Source of the DNA: Spirochaetota bacterium
GTDB taxonomy: Bacteria > Spirochaetota > Spirochaetia > JABEVK01
Direction of reading: 5' to 3'
Length of the DNA stretch: 47,164 nucleotides
Assembly: GCA_020049045.1 (NCBI GenBank)
Contig: JAIFLN010000023.1
Coordinates: forward strand, 1 to 47,164
This document shows, piece by piece, positions 1 to 8,438 of this stretch. A program made the translations under genes and the position numbers. Under the pieces are notes generated by a model. That model was not told the DNA's origin, ran no database searches, and was given only the letters and a program-made list of their open reading frames with translations. Numbering within the stretch: position 1 is the stretch's first letter; every line of letters starts with the position of its first letter.

Positions 1-503
1 CCCAGCGAGCGGGTGTTCTTTTTGACAAAGGGGTTGTCGCGGCAGGCGTCGAGAATCACAATGTTGGTCGACACCTTGGCGTCATCAAAGGCGTTCAAAA
101 TGGTCTGCAGCGAGACCGCGTCGTTGACCACATCATCGGGTGTCTCAAAGCTTTCTTTAACGGGAATCAGGTAGTTGACCCCGTTGATCTGCATACCGTG
201 ACCGGCGTAGAACAGCATGGCGGTGGGGTTTTTAGCGCCGGCCAGCGCATCGCGGAACTGGGTGATGACGCGGTTCATAGCCCGGCGGTCGCCATCGAGC
301 AGTTTGGTGACTTTCCAACCAATGGCGGCCAAGGTGTCGGCCATGGCACCGGCGTCGTTGGCGGGGTTGGCCAAGGCCATCTCACCCTCGTAGGCGGCAT
401 TGCCAATGACCAGCGCAAAACGATTATCATCCTCGGCCGCAAAGGCGGGAACGAGGGAAACGACCAGGGCGAGGACCGCCCCCGAAAGAACTCTTCGCAT
501 CAT
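1..503 (-). CDS. Secreted caspase-like (peptidase C14) protein, C-terminus cut by window edge
   Basis: Translating the minus strand from ATG 503 (a second ATG is at 500) gives a signal peptide with a hydrophobic stretch ending in PAFAAED. A caspase p20-like fold follows: FALVIGNAAYE near the start, the histidine motif FYAGHGMQ at about residue 110, and the cysteine motif ILDACRDNPF at about residue 155. These are the two catalytic residues of clan CD peptidases, and both are present. The frame is open through base 1, so the C-terminal part is missing from the window. A GAGGAG ribosome site lies six bases before ATG 503. Family members are exported or periplasmic proteases or pseudo-enzymes of mostly unknown substrate. 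The neighbours do not reveal the target. The family call is firm, the function is unknown. Confidence 0.85.
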   Translation of the reverse strand, partial: MMRRVLSGAVLALVVSLVPAFAAEDDNRFALVIGNAAYEGEMALANPANDAGAMADTLAAIGWKVTKLLDGDRRAMNRVITQFRDALAGAKNPTAMLFYAGHGMQINGVNYLIPVKESFETPDDVVNDAVSLQTILNAFDDAKVSTNIVILDACRDNPFVKKNTRSL

Positions 504-520
504 GGTGGGCTCCTCATCGC

Positions 521-549
521 ATTATATTCCCAGTCAAGTCAGGAATCAA
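521..549 (-). promoter_or_regulatory. Sigma70-like promoter of the caspase-like gene
   Basis: On the minus strand TTGATT (549-544) is followed after 17 bases by a perfect TATAAT (526-521). The expected transcription start is near 514, giving a leader of about ten bases before the ribosome site and ATG 503. The rest of the gap up to the neighbouring ATPase stop (550-706) shows no convincing gene. Confidence 0.7.
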
Positions 550-706
550 CTGGAACCCCGGTTCTTATTTGAATATTCCTCATGTTTTATTCGAGAACGT
601 AATATCACCCGCGAGCTGACCCAGCGGCTCAAATCCCACCGGCTGACGGCCAACCTGCCCCAAGCCGAACTGGAGGTCCGTGAGCACCAACGAAAACGGG
701 CCAGGA

Positions 707-2026
707 CTATCCCATCCGCGCAGAAACCGTGAGTTCGTTGCTCAGGGAGGTCAATGCATAAAGCGGCAAATTGGTCAGCCACGACTCCTGCCGGTAGTCT
801 GAAAGAGAAAGCCGGAAGGAACGCGGCGGCTGGAACTTTTCGTGGAAGACCTTGAGACTTTTGGCTTGCAAGTTCTCGGCGGCCTTCACTTCTACGGGAA
901 ATACCCGGTCCGAGGCTTGAACCAGAAAATCCACCTCCGCCTGCGAGGAATCACTCGACCAGTAAGCCACCTCCCCGTCCCATAGCCGCAGTTCCTGACT
1001 CACGTACTGCTCGGTCAAAGCTCCCTTGAATTCTTCAAACAGAGCGTTGCCCTTCAACAGGGCAGCCAGTTCAAGCCCGGCATGCGCCGCTAGAAGTCCG
1101 CAGTCGATAAAGTACAGCTTGAAGGCGGCGGGGTCGTGGTAGGCTTTCAGCGGCATTCCGGGTTTGGTGACGCGCATCACCTTGTGGGTCAGCCCCGCAT
1201 CGCACAGCCATTGGATGGCCAGCTCAAACTCGCGGGCACGGGCACCGGCCTTGATCAGGCCGAAGACAAACTTTTTCTGCTCCCGGGCCAGTTGTGCCGG
1301 AATCGAGTTCCACAGTGCCCGGATCCTCGGGACCAAGGAAGGCTCGGCGTACTTGGAAAAATCCTGCTCGTAGGCCTGCAATAAAGCCTGTTGAAGGCGG
1401 CGCACCTGAGCCCAGTCCCGCGTTGCGAGGTAGCAGGCCACCACCTCGGGCATGCCTCCCAGAGCCAGGTAGGTTCGAAGGTGCTCCGTCAGATGTTCCC
1501 GGAACGCCGAGACGAGGTCCCACTGACCGTTGGCAACGGCTACCCCTAGCTCGGCCTGGTCCAGTGCCCCTAAGAACTCAAAAAAAGACAAAGGGAATAA
1601 CGGGAGAAACTCCACCTTGCCGACGGGAAACGATACACCTCTGTGCATAGCCACCCCAAGCAGAGACCCGGCAGCGGCAACATGATATTCGGGAGCGTTT
1701 TCAGCAAAATACTTCAGCGAGGTCAGCGCCGCCGGACAGGCCTGAATTTCATCGAGAATCAACAGGGTGGTACCAGGGTCAATGGGACAACCGGCTTCGA
1801 TGCGAAGGCCAGCCAGCAACCTTACCGGCTCCAGATTGCCGGAGAACAATCGTTCCATGCGCTCGTTGGACTCAAAGTTGACATAGGCGACATTGGCGTA
1901 ATTCAGCCGCCCAAATTCCTTGAGAATCCAGGTTTTCCCCACCTGCCTTGCCCCTTGAAGAATCAAAGGCTTGCGGTCAGGGCGGAGTTTCCATTCCAAC
2001 AGTCGATCAAGGGAAAATCGTCGCAT
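707..2026 (-). CDS. ATPase of the AAA_14/DUF4143 family
   Basis: A 439-residue protein of usual family length. Walker A is GARQVGKT (residues 25-32), Walker B is LLILDEIQ (88-95) and a sensor-like AAAGSLLG follows (117-124). The C-terminal DUF4143 part contains EVDFLVQ and PVEVKA (about 365-385), which resembles a PD-(D/E)XK nuclease core, a recognised trait of this family. Such proteins are common accessory ATPases in anaerobes and spirochaetes and have no established cellular role; links to mobile DNA or toxin-like behaviour have been suggested. The gene stands alone with its own promoter and two palindromes upstream. Its ATG coincides with the predicted transcription start, so the message may be leaderless. 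Confidence 0.85.
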   Translation of the reverse strand: MRRFSLDRLLEWKLRPDRKPLILQGARQVGKTWILKEFGRLNYANVAYVNFESNERMERLFSGNLEPVRLLAGLRIEAGCPIDPGTTLLILDEIQACPAALTSLKYFAENAPEYHVAAAGSLLGVAMHRGVSFPVGKVEFLPLFPLSFFEFLGALDQAELGVAVANGQWDLVSAFREHLTEHLRTYLALGGMPEVVACYLATRDWAQVRRLQQALLQAYEQDFSKYAEPSLVPRIRALWNSIPAQLAREQKKFVFGLIKAGARAREFELAIQWLCDAGLTHKVMRVTKPGMPLKAYHDPAAFKLYFIDCGLLAAHAGLELAALLKGNALFEEFKGALTEQYVSQELRLWDGEVAYWSSDSSQAEVDFLVQASDRVFPVEVKAAENLQAKSLKVFHEKFQPPRSFRLSLSDYRQESWLTNLPLYALTSLSNELTVSARMG

Positions 2027-2032
2027 AAACTC

Positions 2033-2061
2033 AGAATAGACGTGATTTACACATAAGTCAA
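2033..2061 (-). promoter_or_regulatory. Promoter of the DUF4143 ATPase, predicted leaderless
   Basis: TTGACT (2061-2056) and TATTCT (2038-2033) are spaced by exactly 17 bases on the minus strand. Six bases separate the -10 box from ATG 2026, so transcription should begin at or next to the start codon. There is no ribosome site before the ATG, which fits a leaderless message. Confidence 0.6.
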
Positions 2062-2105
2062 AGGACTTTTGTGATTACCTTACACAAAAGTCTAAGGACT
2101 ATTGT
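2051..2105. repeat. Two copies of a 22-bp imperfect palindrome (probable operators)
   Basis: Copy 1 (2051-2072) and copy 2 (2084-2105) read ACAnAAGTC..AAGGACTnTTGT with few differences. Each is itself an imperfect inverted repeat (ACAnAAGTC against GGACTnTTGT). They start 33 bp apart, close to three helical turns, so a protein could bind both on one DNA face. Copy 1 covers the -35 box of the ATPase promoter, which suggests repression. The binding protein is not evident. Confidence 0.6.
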
Positions 2106-2111
2106 CATATT

Positions 2112-3929
2112 TTACGACAGCTTGAACCGTTGGATCTCCTCGTCGAGGCGGGCACTGCCCTGCCCCACCACCGTGGTCAGCTCGGACACCTGACGGACGG
2201 CACCTCCGATGGACTGGATACCGTTGGCGATTTCAGAAATGTTGGTGGTCACTTCGCTGGAAATGCGTCCCACGTCGTCCATCACCTCCTGGATCGCCTG
2301 CGATGCCTCACCGACGCGGCCCGAGCTTCTGCCCACGCTTTCGGAGCGGTTTTTGAGGTCTTCAATCGACGCCAGAACCTCCTGGCTGCCGTTCTGAATG
2401 GCCGAGAGGGATCCGTGAATCTGGTCGAGCGAACGGCTGACCACCTGAATTTTGGTGTCGATGGTCTCGAAGGTCACACGGGTGCGCTCGTTGGCCTTGG
2501 ACGCCTGGTCAATGGTGGCGACCACCGTCTTGATTGAGGCGGCGATGTGCCGGGAACTGTCGGTTGAGGCTTCGGCCAGCTTGCGGATTTCTTCTGACAC
2601 CACAGCAAAACCCTTCCCGGCCTCTCCGGCATGGGCAGCTTCAATGGCGGCGTTCATGGCCAGCAGATTGGTCTGACCGGCCAGCTCATCGATCACGTCG
2701 GCCATTTCCAAAATCGCCCCGATGCTTTGCGGAATCTCGTTGATCTTCCGGTTTGCTTCCTCAAAAACGAGGCGGCCGGTTTCGGACACTTGAACCAGCT
2801 CCTTCACCGAATCGAGGTCTTTCAGCATCGTGGCCCGCATCTGGTCGAGAGACTGCACCATTCCCAGAACCGAAGCGCTGGAGTGCGAGTTCACCTCAAG
2901 CTGTTCGCCGATTTTGCGGTTGAGATCGCCGATGTTGTGGCCGATTTTGCCCACCAGCTCTACCGACTGCGCAATCTTTTCATCCAAAAGGTGAATTTGA
3001 CTTTCCATCGAGCCGGTATTGGCACCGATTTGGGTAATGGCCGCGGTGGCGTCGCTGGTCGAATCGACAAGGGAATTTTTCATGGCCACATTAGCTTGCG
3101 AAACGTGCTGGATCTCCTGCAAGGTTGTGGTCAGCGTGTCCATGAACTGGTTCAGATTGGCCGAGAGCGTGCCTATCTCGTCCTTGCGGGTCAAGTTCGA
3201 GCGGTTGGTCAGGTCTCCATCCTTGAGGATGGAAATGTTGTGCTCCACCGAAATAATGGCCCGAGCCAAGCCGTTGGCAAGCAAAAACGCCAAGAGGAGA
3301 GTGAGAATGAGAATCACCGCCAGCATCACCACGGTCAGCTGAGAAGCCTGGGCACTGGCCTCGACAACAACAGCGTCAATGATGAGAAACTGGTCTTCGA
3401 TGGTTTTGATGGAACGGCGGAGGGTGTCGTTCATGGTTTCCAGCGAGGTCAAGAAGGCCACCGTGTTCGGGAGAGCTTTCGCAGTCAGATAACCGCGCTT
3501 TACGGGTGCAATGTCGAAGGTGTAAAAGTCAAGGATTTTCCGCTCGCCGACAAACAGGAATACTTGGGCGGCGTCGGCCACGAGAGGCTGGTACTTTTCC
3601 AAAAACACAATCAGCCGCTGGTCGGCCAGTTCCTTCAGGCCGCGGACGGCCTCAAGGGCCACCGTCACATCTTCTCCGATGGTGGTGATGGCGGTCATGG
3701 TCTCGAGACTGGCAAAGGCCTGATCCACCTCGGCTGAGGCCGCATTGAGGGCGTTCAGCTTGTCGCGAAAGGGCTCGTACGGCAGCCGGTTGACCGCAAT
3801 CGAGAGTTTTTCTACGGCCATCGACAGCTGGCCCAGCACGTTTTTATCCCTTTGCAGCTGGCTGGAAAAATTGCTGCTGACCATAAACACACCGGTGCCA
3901 GCAGACATCAGCACCATGATTCCTGCCAC
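2112..3929 (-). CDS. Methyl-accepting chemotaxis protein, apparently lacking the start of its first membrane helix
   Basis: A 605-residue receptor. An extracellular helical region (about 25-190) is followed by a strong membrane helix (about 198-220, [19 protein letters not shown]), a HAMP region and a long signalling domain. The signalling tip contains [19 protein letters not shown] and the following [14 protein letters not shown], diagnostic of MCPs that couple to CheA/CheW. The first membrane segment is only a short remnant ([17 protein letters not shown]), without the usual charged N-terminus. A stop codon lies two codons upstream in frame and a terminator ends seven bases before GTG 3929; an ATG at 3917 is the alternative start. 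The gene follows a sugar-binding protein gene, so it may respond to that ligand, but this is inferred. It may be 5'-truncated or depend on read-through. Confidence 0.85.
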   Translation of the reverse strand: MAGIMVLMSAGTGVFMVSSNFSSQLQRDKNVLGQLSMAVEKLSIAVNRLPYEPFRDKLNALNAASAEVDQAFASLETMTAITTIGEDVTVALEAVRGLKELADQRLIVFLEKYQPLVADAAQVFLFVGERKILDFYTFDIAPVKRGYLTAKALPNTVAFLTSLETMNDTLRRSIKTIEDQFLIIDAVVVEASAQASQLTVVMLAVILILTLLLAFLLANGLARAIISVEHNISILKDGDLTNRSNLTRKDEIGTLSANLNQFMDTLTTTLQEIQHVSQANVAMKNSLVDSTSDATAAITQIGANTGSMESQIHLLDEKIAQSVELVGKIGHNIGDLNRKIGEQLEVNSHSSASVLGMVQSLDQMRATMLKDLDSVKELVQVSETGRLVFEEANRKINEIPQSIGAILEMADVIDELAGQTNLLAMNAAIEAAHAGEAGKGFAVVSEEIRKLAEASTDSSRHIAASIKTVVATIDQASKANERTRVTFETIDTKIQVVSRSLDQIHGSLSAIQNGSQEVLASIEDLKNRSESVGRSSGRVGEASQAIQEVMDDVGRISSEVTTNISEIANGIQSIGGAVRQVSELTTVVGQGSARLDEEIQRFKLS

Positions 3930-3936
3930 ACCTCAC

Positions 3937-3965
3937 AAAAAAAAACCGGCCCTCAAGGGACCGGT
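3937..3965 (-). terminator. Rho-independent terminator (second of a tandem pair)
   Basis: On the minus strand ACCGGTCCC, loop TTGA and GGGCCGGT form a stem followed by nine T residues. It ends seven bases before the chemotaxis-receptor start. Confidence 0.8.
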
Positions 3966-3966
3966 C

Positions 3967-3999
3967 AAAAAGCGAACCGGGTCCTCAGGACCCGGTTCG
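3967..3999 (-). terminator. Rho-independent terminator of the sugar-binding-protein gene
   Basis: A perfect 12-bp stem (CGAACCGGGTCC with GGACCCGGTTCG) and 3-nt loop, followed on the minus strand by CTTTTT. It begins four bases after the stop codon at 4004-4006. This is strong evidence that 4004 is the authentic end of the upstream gene. Confidence 0.85.
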
Positions 4000-4003
4000 T
4001 GGC

Positions 4004-4958
4004 CTAGAACATCGCGGCGTATTTGGCGATGTTGTCTTTCTTGAAGACGAAGGGGACGCCCATGACGCTTTCGCCGTTGGCTCCAACCTTGATGTTGCCC
4101 ATGCGGCCGGCCTTGACGACAGGCAATGTAGGTGGCGCTGTAGCCCAGGTCAATGGGGTTCCAAAGAGCCATCTGTCCGCACACGTCGGCTTCAATGTAG
4201 GCCTTCATTTCGGAGGGAAGTCCCAGACCGGTCAGCTGAACCTTGCCGGTCAGACCGTTGTCCTGAATGGCCTTGGCAGCAGCAGCAACACCGATGGTGG
4301 TGGGGGAAATGATGCCCTTGAGGTTGGGATAGGTCTTGAAGAGGCCCAAGGTCTCGCGGTAGGACTTGTCGGAAGAGTCATCACCGTAGACGGTGGCGAC
4401 GAGCTTGACGTCCTTGTACTTAGCCTGCTTGAGGGTGGTCTTCATGGCTTCGATCCAAGCATTCTGGTTGGTAGCCTGGCTGGTAGCCGAAACAATGGCG
4501 ATTTCGCCCTTGAAGCCGATCATTTCACTGATCAGCTGAACCTGCTGGCCGCCAATGAGGGGGGTTTCCGAGGGAACAAGGTTGATCATGCGGCCGTCTT
4601 TGGAGACGCCGGAGTCAAAGGAGACGACCTTGATGCCGGCCTTCATGGCCTTCTTCAGAACGGGAACCAGCGCGTCGGCGTCGTTGGCCGAAATGGCGAT
4701 GGCATCCACTTTCTGAGCAATCAGGGAGTCAACAATTTCGATCTGGCCTTCGGCCGTGCTCTGGCTGGGACCCTGGTACAGAATCTGAACTCCACCGATT
4801 TCCTTGGCAGCTTCCATGGCGCCGTCGCGGGCCGCTTCGAAGAAGCCGTTGCCGAGGCTCTTAACCAGAATGGCAATCTTCAGGTCAGCACCGAACGCCG
4901 ATCCACCGATCAGAGCGAACATCAGGAACAGAGCCGTAACAAATCTTCCGTGTTTCAT
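4004..4958 (-). pseudogene. RhaS-like sugar ABC-transporter substrate-binding protein, reading frame broken near the C-terminus
   Basis: A periplasmic binding protein of the ribose/rhamnose class (Peripla_BP_4). It has a signal peptide (cleavage near SAFGAD), the core LVKSLGNGFFEAARDGA, then AISANDADALVPVLKKAMKAG and NPIDLGYSATYIA. This matches what I recall of rhizobial rhamnose-binding RhaS. At about 4115-4125 the frame is lost. The continuation (VVKAGRMGNIKVGANGES to KYAAMF, stop 4004) lies in another frame. Left unshifted, the frame would run through both terminators to 3933, producing an arginine/proline-rich tail unlike the family. Relatives carry about ten more residues between VVK and AGRMG, so a small deletion is as likely as a one-base error. 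Rejoined length is about 317 residues. SD GGAGG precedes ATG 4958. Confidence 0.8.
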
Positions 4959-4985
4959 TGAACACCTCCAGTGTTTTGTAGGTTC

Positions 4986-5050
4986 ATGGTAGGCCCAGGG
5001 TCCGGAACGCGATAGGTTCCGATTCTACGGTCTTGGTGCCCCATTCTACG
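4986..5050 (-). promoter_or_regulatory. Activator-dependent promoter of the binding-protein gene with paired CGTAGAAT repeats
   Basis: On the minus strand CGTAGAAT occurs at 5050-5043 and again at 5029-5022, exactly 21 bp apart. A -10-like TACCAT (4991-4986) follows after 30 bases, and there is no good -35 box. The same arrangement with identical spacings occurs at 11978-12042 upstream of the transporter operon. Paired direct repeats two helical turns apart are typical for AraC-type regulators, here most likely the adjacent response regulator. Confidence 0.7.
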
Positions 5051-5051
5051 A

Positions 5052-6539
5052 TCAGCGGCCAGAGGGATACTGCCCGAACCGCTTATGGTACAAACGGGCA
5101 AAGTACCGGGTGCTTTTATAGCCGACAGCAGAGGCCACCTCTTTAACCTGGCTTCCGGGCCGTGTCAGCAGCTCACGGGCCAAGTCCAGGCGCAGAATGG
5201 ACAAACGCTCGCTGATGGTGGACTGAGTCAGCTTGTGATAAACCGAAGAAAGGTAGTTAGGGCTCAGGCCAAGAACCGAGGCAATGTCGGGCACCCGGAC
5301 TTCGGAACGCAAATTCTGCTTCAAGTATTGGTCGACCTTTTCGACCACCCTGGTCTGCGAGTCGGCGGAACGACGAAGGTCGGGTAACTCCGCCCTGGTA
5401 GCAGCCACCAAGCCATCGGCCCAGGCGATAAGCTCGGCCGTGCCGCTCACCGAGGCGGCCGGGGGTTCCAGTCCGGTACGAAAAGCCAGAAAGCGCGAGG
5501 CTGCTTCGAGAAATACCGTGGCCGAGCCTACCGAGGCGAAGGTATCACGCAAGGTTTGCGCCTGTGCCTCAAGGGCGGGAATTTCGCCGCGTTCGCGGGT
5601 CTGCAGGAACGCTTCGATTTGCTCAGGAAGCAGCAGCAGGGCCTGTGGCAATGGCTTCAGACGGCGCTCAACGGCAGCCAAGGGATGAAGCACTCCCGTT
5701 CCCAAAAGGATGCGCTGGGGGCTCAACCGCCCCAAAGTCTTCAAGGCCTCCAGAAATTCTTCCCACGAGGACAGTTCCTCGGACACCAGCCCCGTCAGCC
5801 GCCGCGAGCCGGCCGCCGACTGCTTGATCAGAATGCCCAGGCTTTCCTTCAGGTGTCCCGCCGCATTGCGAGCATCGATATCGGCAGATTCCCAGGCCGC
5901 TGCCACAAAGAACTGGTCGGCGGACGAATTCCAGGCGGCTGTCAGAAGTGAGCCGGCGAAAGGCTCGGCGAGCAACAGGCGCACCTGGCGCAGGGCCTCG
6001 CTCTGGTGCCCATCACGCTCGAGCCGGGAACAATCGGCCCCGCTGTCACAGCGCACCGCCATCAGCCACGCACCCTGAATGGGAAAACCCTCGGCCGCTC
6101 CCGCCGAAGGGGAAGCCAGTGCGGCCACCAACGAGTGTTCAAACTGAAGCGAGGCCTCGCGTTTTTCTGTTTCGATGCTTTTGATCAGGGGAATCAGCAC
6201 CTCGGCCAGATTGGCAGGTCCTGCCGGCTTCAAAAGATAGGAGGAAACCCCCAACGCCAAGGCTTCGCTGGCGTACTCGAACTCGGCGTAGCTGGTGAGA
6301 ATAATCCATCGGGTTTTAAAACCTGCCTTGCGGGCCTTTCGGATGGCGGCCAGCCCGTTCAACCCCGGCATGCGGATATCGACAAAGCACAGGTCGGGCT
6401 GGTACCGGGCCAAGGCGGTCAGCATCTCCTCACCATTAGCCGCTTCCGCCACCACGGTTAAACCCAGACTCAACTCCTCGATCATGCTGCGCAGACCGAA
6501 ACGCACCAAGTGCTCGTCGTCGGCAATCAGAACTTTCAC
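5052..6539 (-). CDS. YesN-type response regulator with AraC DNA-binding domain
   Basis: A 495-residue protein starting at GTG 6539, whose GTGA overlaps the stop of the kinase gene. A ribosome site AGGGGG lies just upstream, and an upstream ATG at 6581 would add a non-homologous tail. The receiver domain occupies residues 1-120, with acidic pocket D7/D8, phosphoacceptor D54 (CFVDIRMPG) and lysine in SYLLKPAG. A long variable middle region follows. The C-terminal 95 residues carry two AraC helix-turn-helix units (DIASVLGLSPNYLSSVYHK and VKEVASAVGYKSTRYFARLY). With the adjacent YesM-type kinase it forms a two-component system inside the sugar-transport operon. Paired repeats before the binding-protein gene and the operon are its probable sites. 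Confidence 0.92.
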   Translation of the reverse strand: MKVLIADDEHLVRFGLRSMIEELSLGLTVVAEAANGEEMLTALARYQPDLCFVDIRMPGLNGLAAIRKARKAGFKTRWIILTSYAEFEYASEALALGVSSYLLKPAGPANLAEVLIPLIKSIETEKREASLQFEHSLVAALASPSAGAAEGFPIQGAWLMAVRCDSGADCSRLERDGHQSEALRQVRLLLAEPFAGSLLTAAWNSSADQFFVAAAWESADIDARNAAGHLKESLGILIKQSAAGSRRLTGLVSEELSSWEEFLEALKTLGRLSPQRILLGTGVLHPLAAVERRLKPLPQALLLLPEQIEAFLQTRERGEIPALEAQAQTLRDTFASVGSATVFLEAASRFLAFRTGLEPPAASVSGTAELIAWADGLVAATRAELPDLRRSADSQTRVVEKVDQYLKQNLRSEVRVPDIASVLGLSPNYLSSVYHKLTQSTISERLSILRLDLARELLTRPGSQVKEVASAVGYKSTRYFARLYHKRFGQYPSGR

Positions 6540-8431
6540 AAACGGGCCCCCTGAGTTTTCAGCACAATTTCCACGGTGCATCCCTGCCCTGGAGCCGAGT
6601 CGATCAAGAAGGACGAACCTGGATACGCCAGTTCCAGCCTTTTAGTAACATTGGAGAGACCCACCCTCGACGCGGCGTCGTGAGTCTTCAGGTCGAACCC
6701 GGCACCATTGTCCCGAATGACGATGCGGACTCCGCTGTTTGGTGTCCCCTGGGCGGTGATCACCAGCCGCCCCTGCCCCGGCATCAGCTCAATACCGTGG
6801 ATCAGGGCGTTTTCTGCCAGCGGCTGAAGCAGCAGTTTCGGCAGGCGCAGGCCGGCGCAGGAATCGTCGCAGCTGACCTCGTACTCAAATCGCTCGCCAA
6901 AGCGCAATTTTTGCAGCACCAGGTATTTACGGACAAAGGCCAACTCTTCCGAAAGGGTCACCGTCTGAGAATGGTCTAGGGTGTAGCGCAGCAGATCCTT
7001 CAAATCGAGCACGGCGGCTTCCAGCCCGTTGCGGTTTCCCATACGGTTGAGCCCGATCAAGCCGTTGAGCACATTGTACAAAAAATGGGGTTGAATGCGG
7101 GCTTGAAGCGACTGCAGCTCGGCTTCGCGCAACTCAATTAGTTCGCGGTATTTGAGGTAGTTGTCAATGCTGAGGGCCGAGAAATCGGCATAGCTGCGCA
7201 GCAGAATAAAGTCCAGATCGGTGAAGGCCGCCTTGTGCGGTCCCGTGACAGCCACCAGCAGACCGTGGGCCCCCGTTCCCGAAGGCAGGGGACTGATAAT
7301 CCTGGAAGAAAACAAACTCTGTTCCGACCCGGCAACCACCAGCTCGGCCCGGGTACCAATCGAAGCCAGCAAGGCCTGAAGGGTTTCTGGATGTTCCAGA
7401 ATTCCCACGGCCAGGGCTGGCTGTTCCCCCAAAACGTCTCCAGGACGAGGCAGAAAGGCAACGCCGTCGGCCCCCGTTTCGCGCCGTGCGGTTTCGACAA
7501 TGATTTTGCGGATCAGCGAGAGGTTGACCTCGGAGTCGATTTCCGAACCGATGTCCCGCGTGACGTGCAGTATGCGGTCGACATTGACTTTCAGCTCATC
7601 GGCCAGGTTGTTGATGTCGCGGGCCAGGTCGCCCAGCTCATCACGCGAAATGACCCCGATATGGTGCGAAAAGTCTCCTCGGGAAATGCCCGCCATACCG
7701 GCTTTGAGGGTTTTCATATTCCGCAAAATGCGGTTGCCGAACACAATGGCCAGGCTCAACGACACCACCACCGAAAACAGGGTGATGGCCAGAAACGACC
7801 AGGTGAGGGCATTTCTGGTCTCGTTGACCCGGGCCGTGATGGCGTTGACGAAGTGGTTCATGTAGCTTTCAAAGTTGTTTTTCAGGTAGTACGAGGCCGA
7901 CCGAACCTCGGAAAACAGCCCTGAGATCTTGAGGTCGTCCGAGGTGACAATCCGCAGGTAGTAGTCGTCGCGGGCTAGAATTCCCGAGGTGGCCAACTTG
8001 TGAAACCCTTCGTTCACCGAGTCCAGGCGGCCAAAGGCCTTGTCGCTCATCGTATTGGCAGTTTTGTATTCGTCCCTGACAGTGCCATCGGTCTGCGCCA
8101 AGGCTCGGATGGTCGGGTCGGCCATAAAAGCACGGAAGGCCGCACGGAATTCGCCTACCGACCCTTCCCAGTTGGCGAGGGTGGTGTCAAACTTTTCGTA
8201 GTAGAACACGTCTTTGAGCCGGCTGTAGGTGTCGGGAGAAAAGGCGGTAATGGAAAGGTCTTTCAACAGCGTGAACATGGCGCGCGAGCGGGTAATCACC
8301 TCGGCACCACGTTCGGCCGTGGTCTGGTACCGCTGCAGTTCGGCCATGGCGAACAAGGACAAAAACACGATCAGCAGAATGTTCAGGAACACACTGCCGA
8401 GAATTCCTATGAATTTGTCCCTGATGCGCAT
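6536..8431 (-). CDS. YesM/LytS-type sensor histidine kinase
   Basis: A 631-residue membrane kinase. It has a first membrane helix at 8-30, an external helical sensor at about 31-205, a second helix at about 209-232, HAMP at 233-285 and a GAF-like stretch at about 300-420. The His_kinase domain has phosphoacceptor H449 in ARIQPHFLYNVLNG, and the HATPase contains LLLQPLAENALIHG (N541) and a glycine-rich lid. This is the class that typically senses sugars or their binding proteins outside the cell. It begins seven bases after the second permease gene, with no clear ribosome site, and overlaps the regulator gene by four bases. Translational coupling is likely. Confidence 0.92.
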   Translation of the reverse strand: MRIRDKFIGILGSVFLNILLIVFLSLFAMAELQRYQTTAERGAEVITRSRAMFTLLKDLSITAFSPDTYSRLKDVFYYEKFDTTLANWEGSVGEFRAAFRAFMADPTIRALAQTDGTVRDEYKTANTMSDKAFGRLDSVNEGFHKLATSGILARDDYYLRIVTSDDLKISGLFSEVRSASYYLKNNFESYMNHFVNAITARVNETRNALTWSFLAITLFSVVVSLSLAIVFGNRILRNMKTLKAGMAGISRGDFSHHIGVISRDELGDLARDINNLADELKVNVDRILHVTRDIGSEIDSEVNLSLIRKIIVETARRETGADGVAFLPRPGDVLGEQPALAVGILEHPETLQALLASIGTRAELVVAGSEQSLFSSRIISPLPSGTGAHGLLVAVTGPHKAAFTDLDFILLRSYADFSALSIDNYLKYRELIELREAELQSLQARIQPHFLYNVLNGLIGLNRMGNRNGLEAAVLDLKDLLRYTLDHSQTVTLSEELAFVRKYLVLQKLRFGERFEYEVSCDDSCAGLRLPKLLLQPLAENALIHGIELMPGQGRLVITAQGTPNSGVRIVIRDNGAGFDLKTHDAASRVGLSNVTKRLELAYPGSSFLIDSAPGQGCTVEIVLKTQGARL

Positions 8432-8438
8432 GGAGGAA

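Noticed and set aside
546-782. 78-residue open frame on the minus strand between the ATPase and the caspase-like gene
   Set aside because: It overlaps the end of the ATPase in another frame and the promoter of the caspase-like gene, and has no ribosome site.
2631-3737. 368-residue open frame on the plus strand across the chemotaxis receptor
   Set aside because: Shadow of the receptor gene; the receptor signalling domain is unambiguous.
3933-4003. Extension of the sugar-binding protein to a stop at 3933
   Set aside because: It would translate two perfect terminator hairpins and gives an Arg/Pro-rich tail unlike the family. The C-terminus in the other frame ends correctly at 4004.
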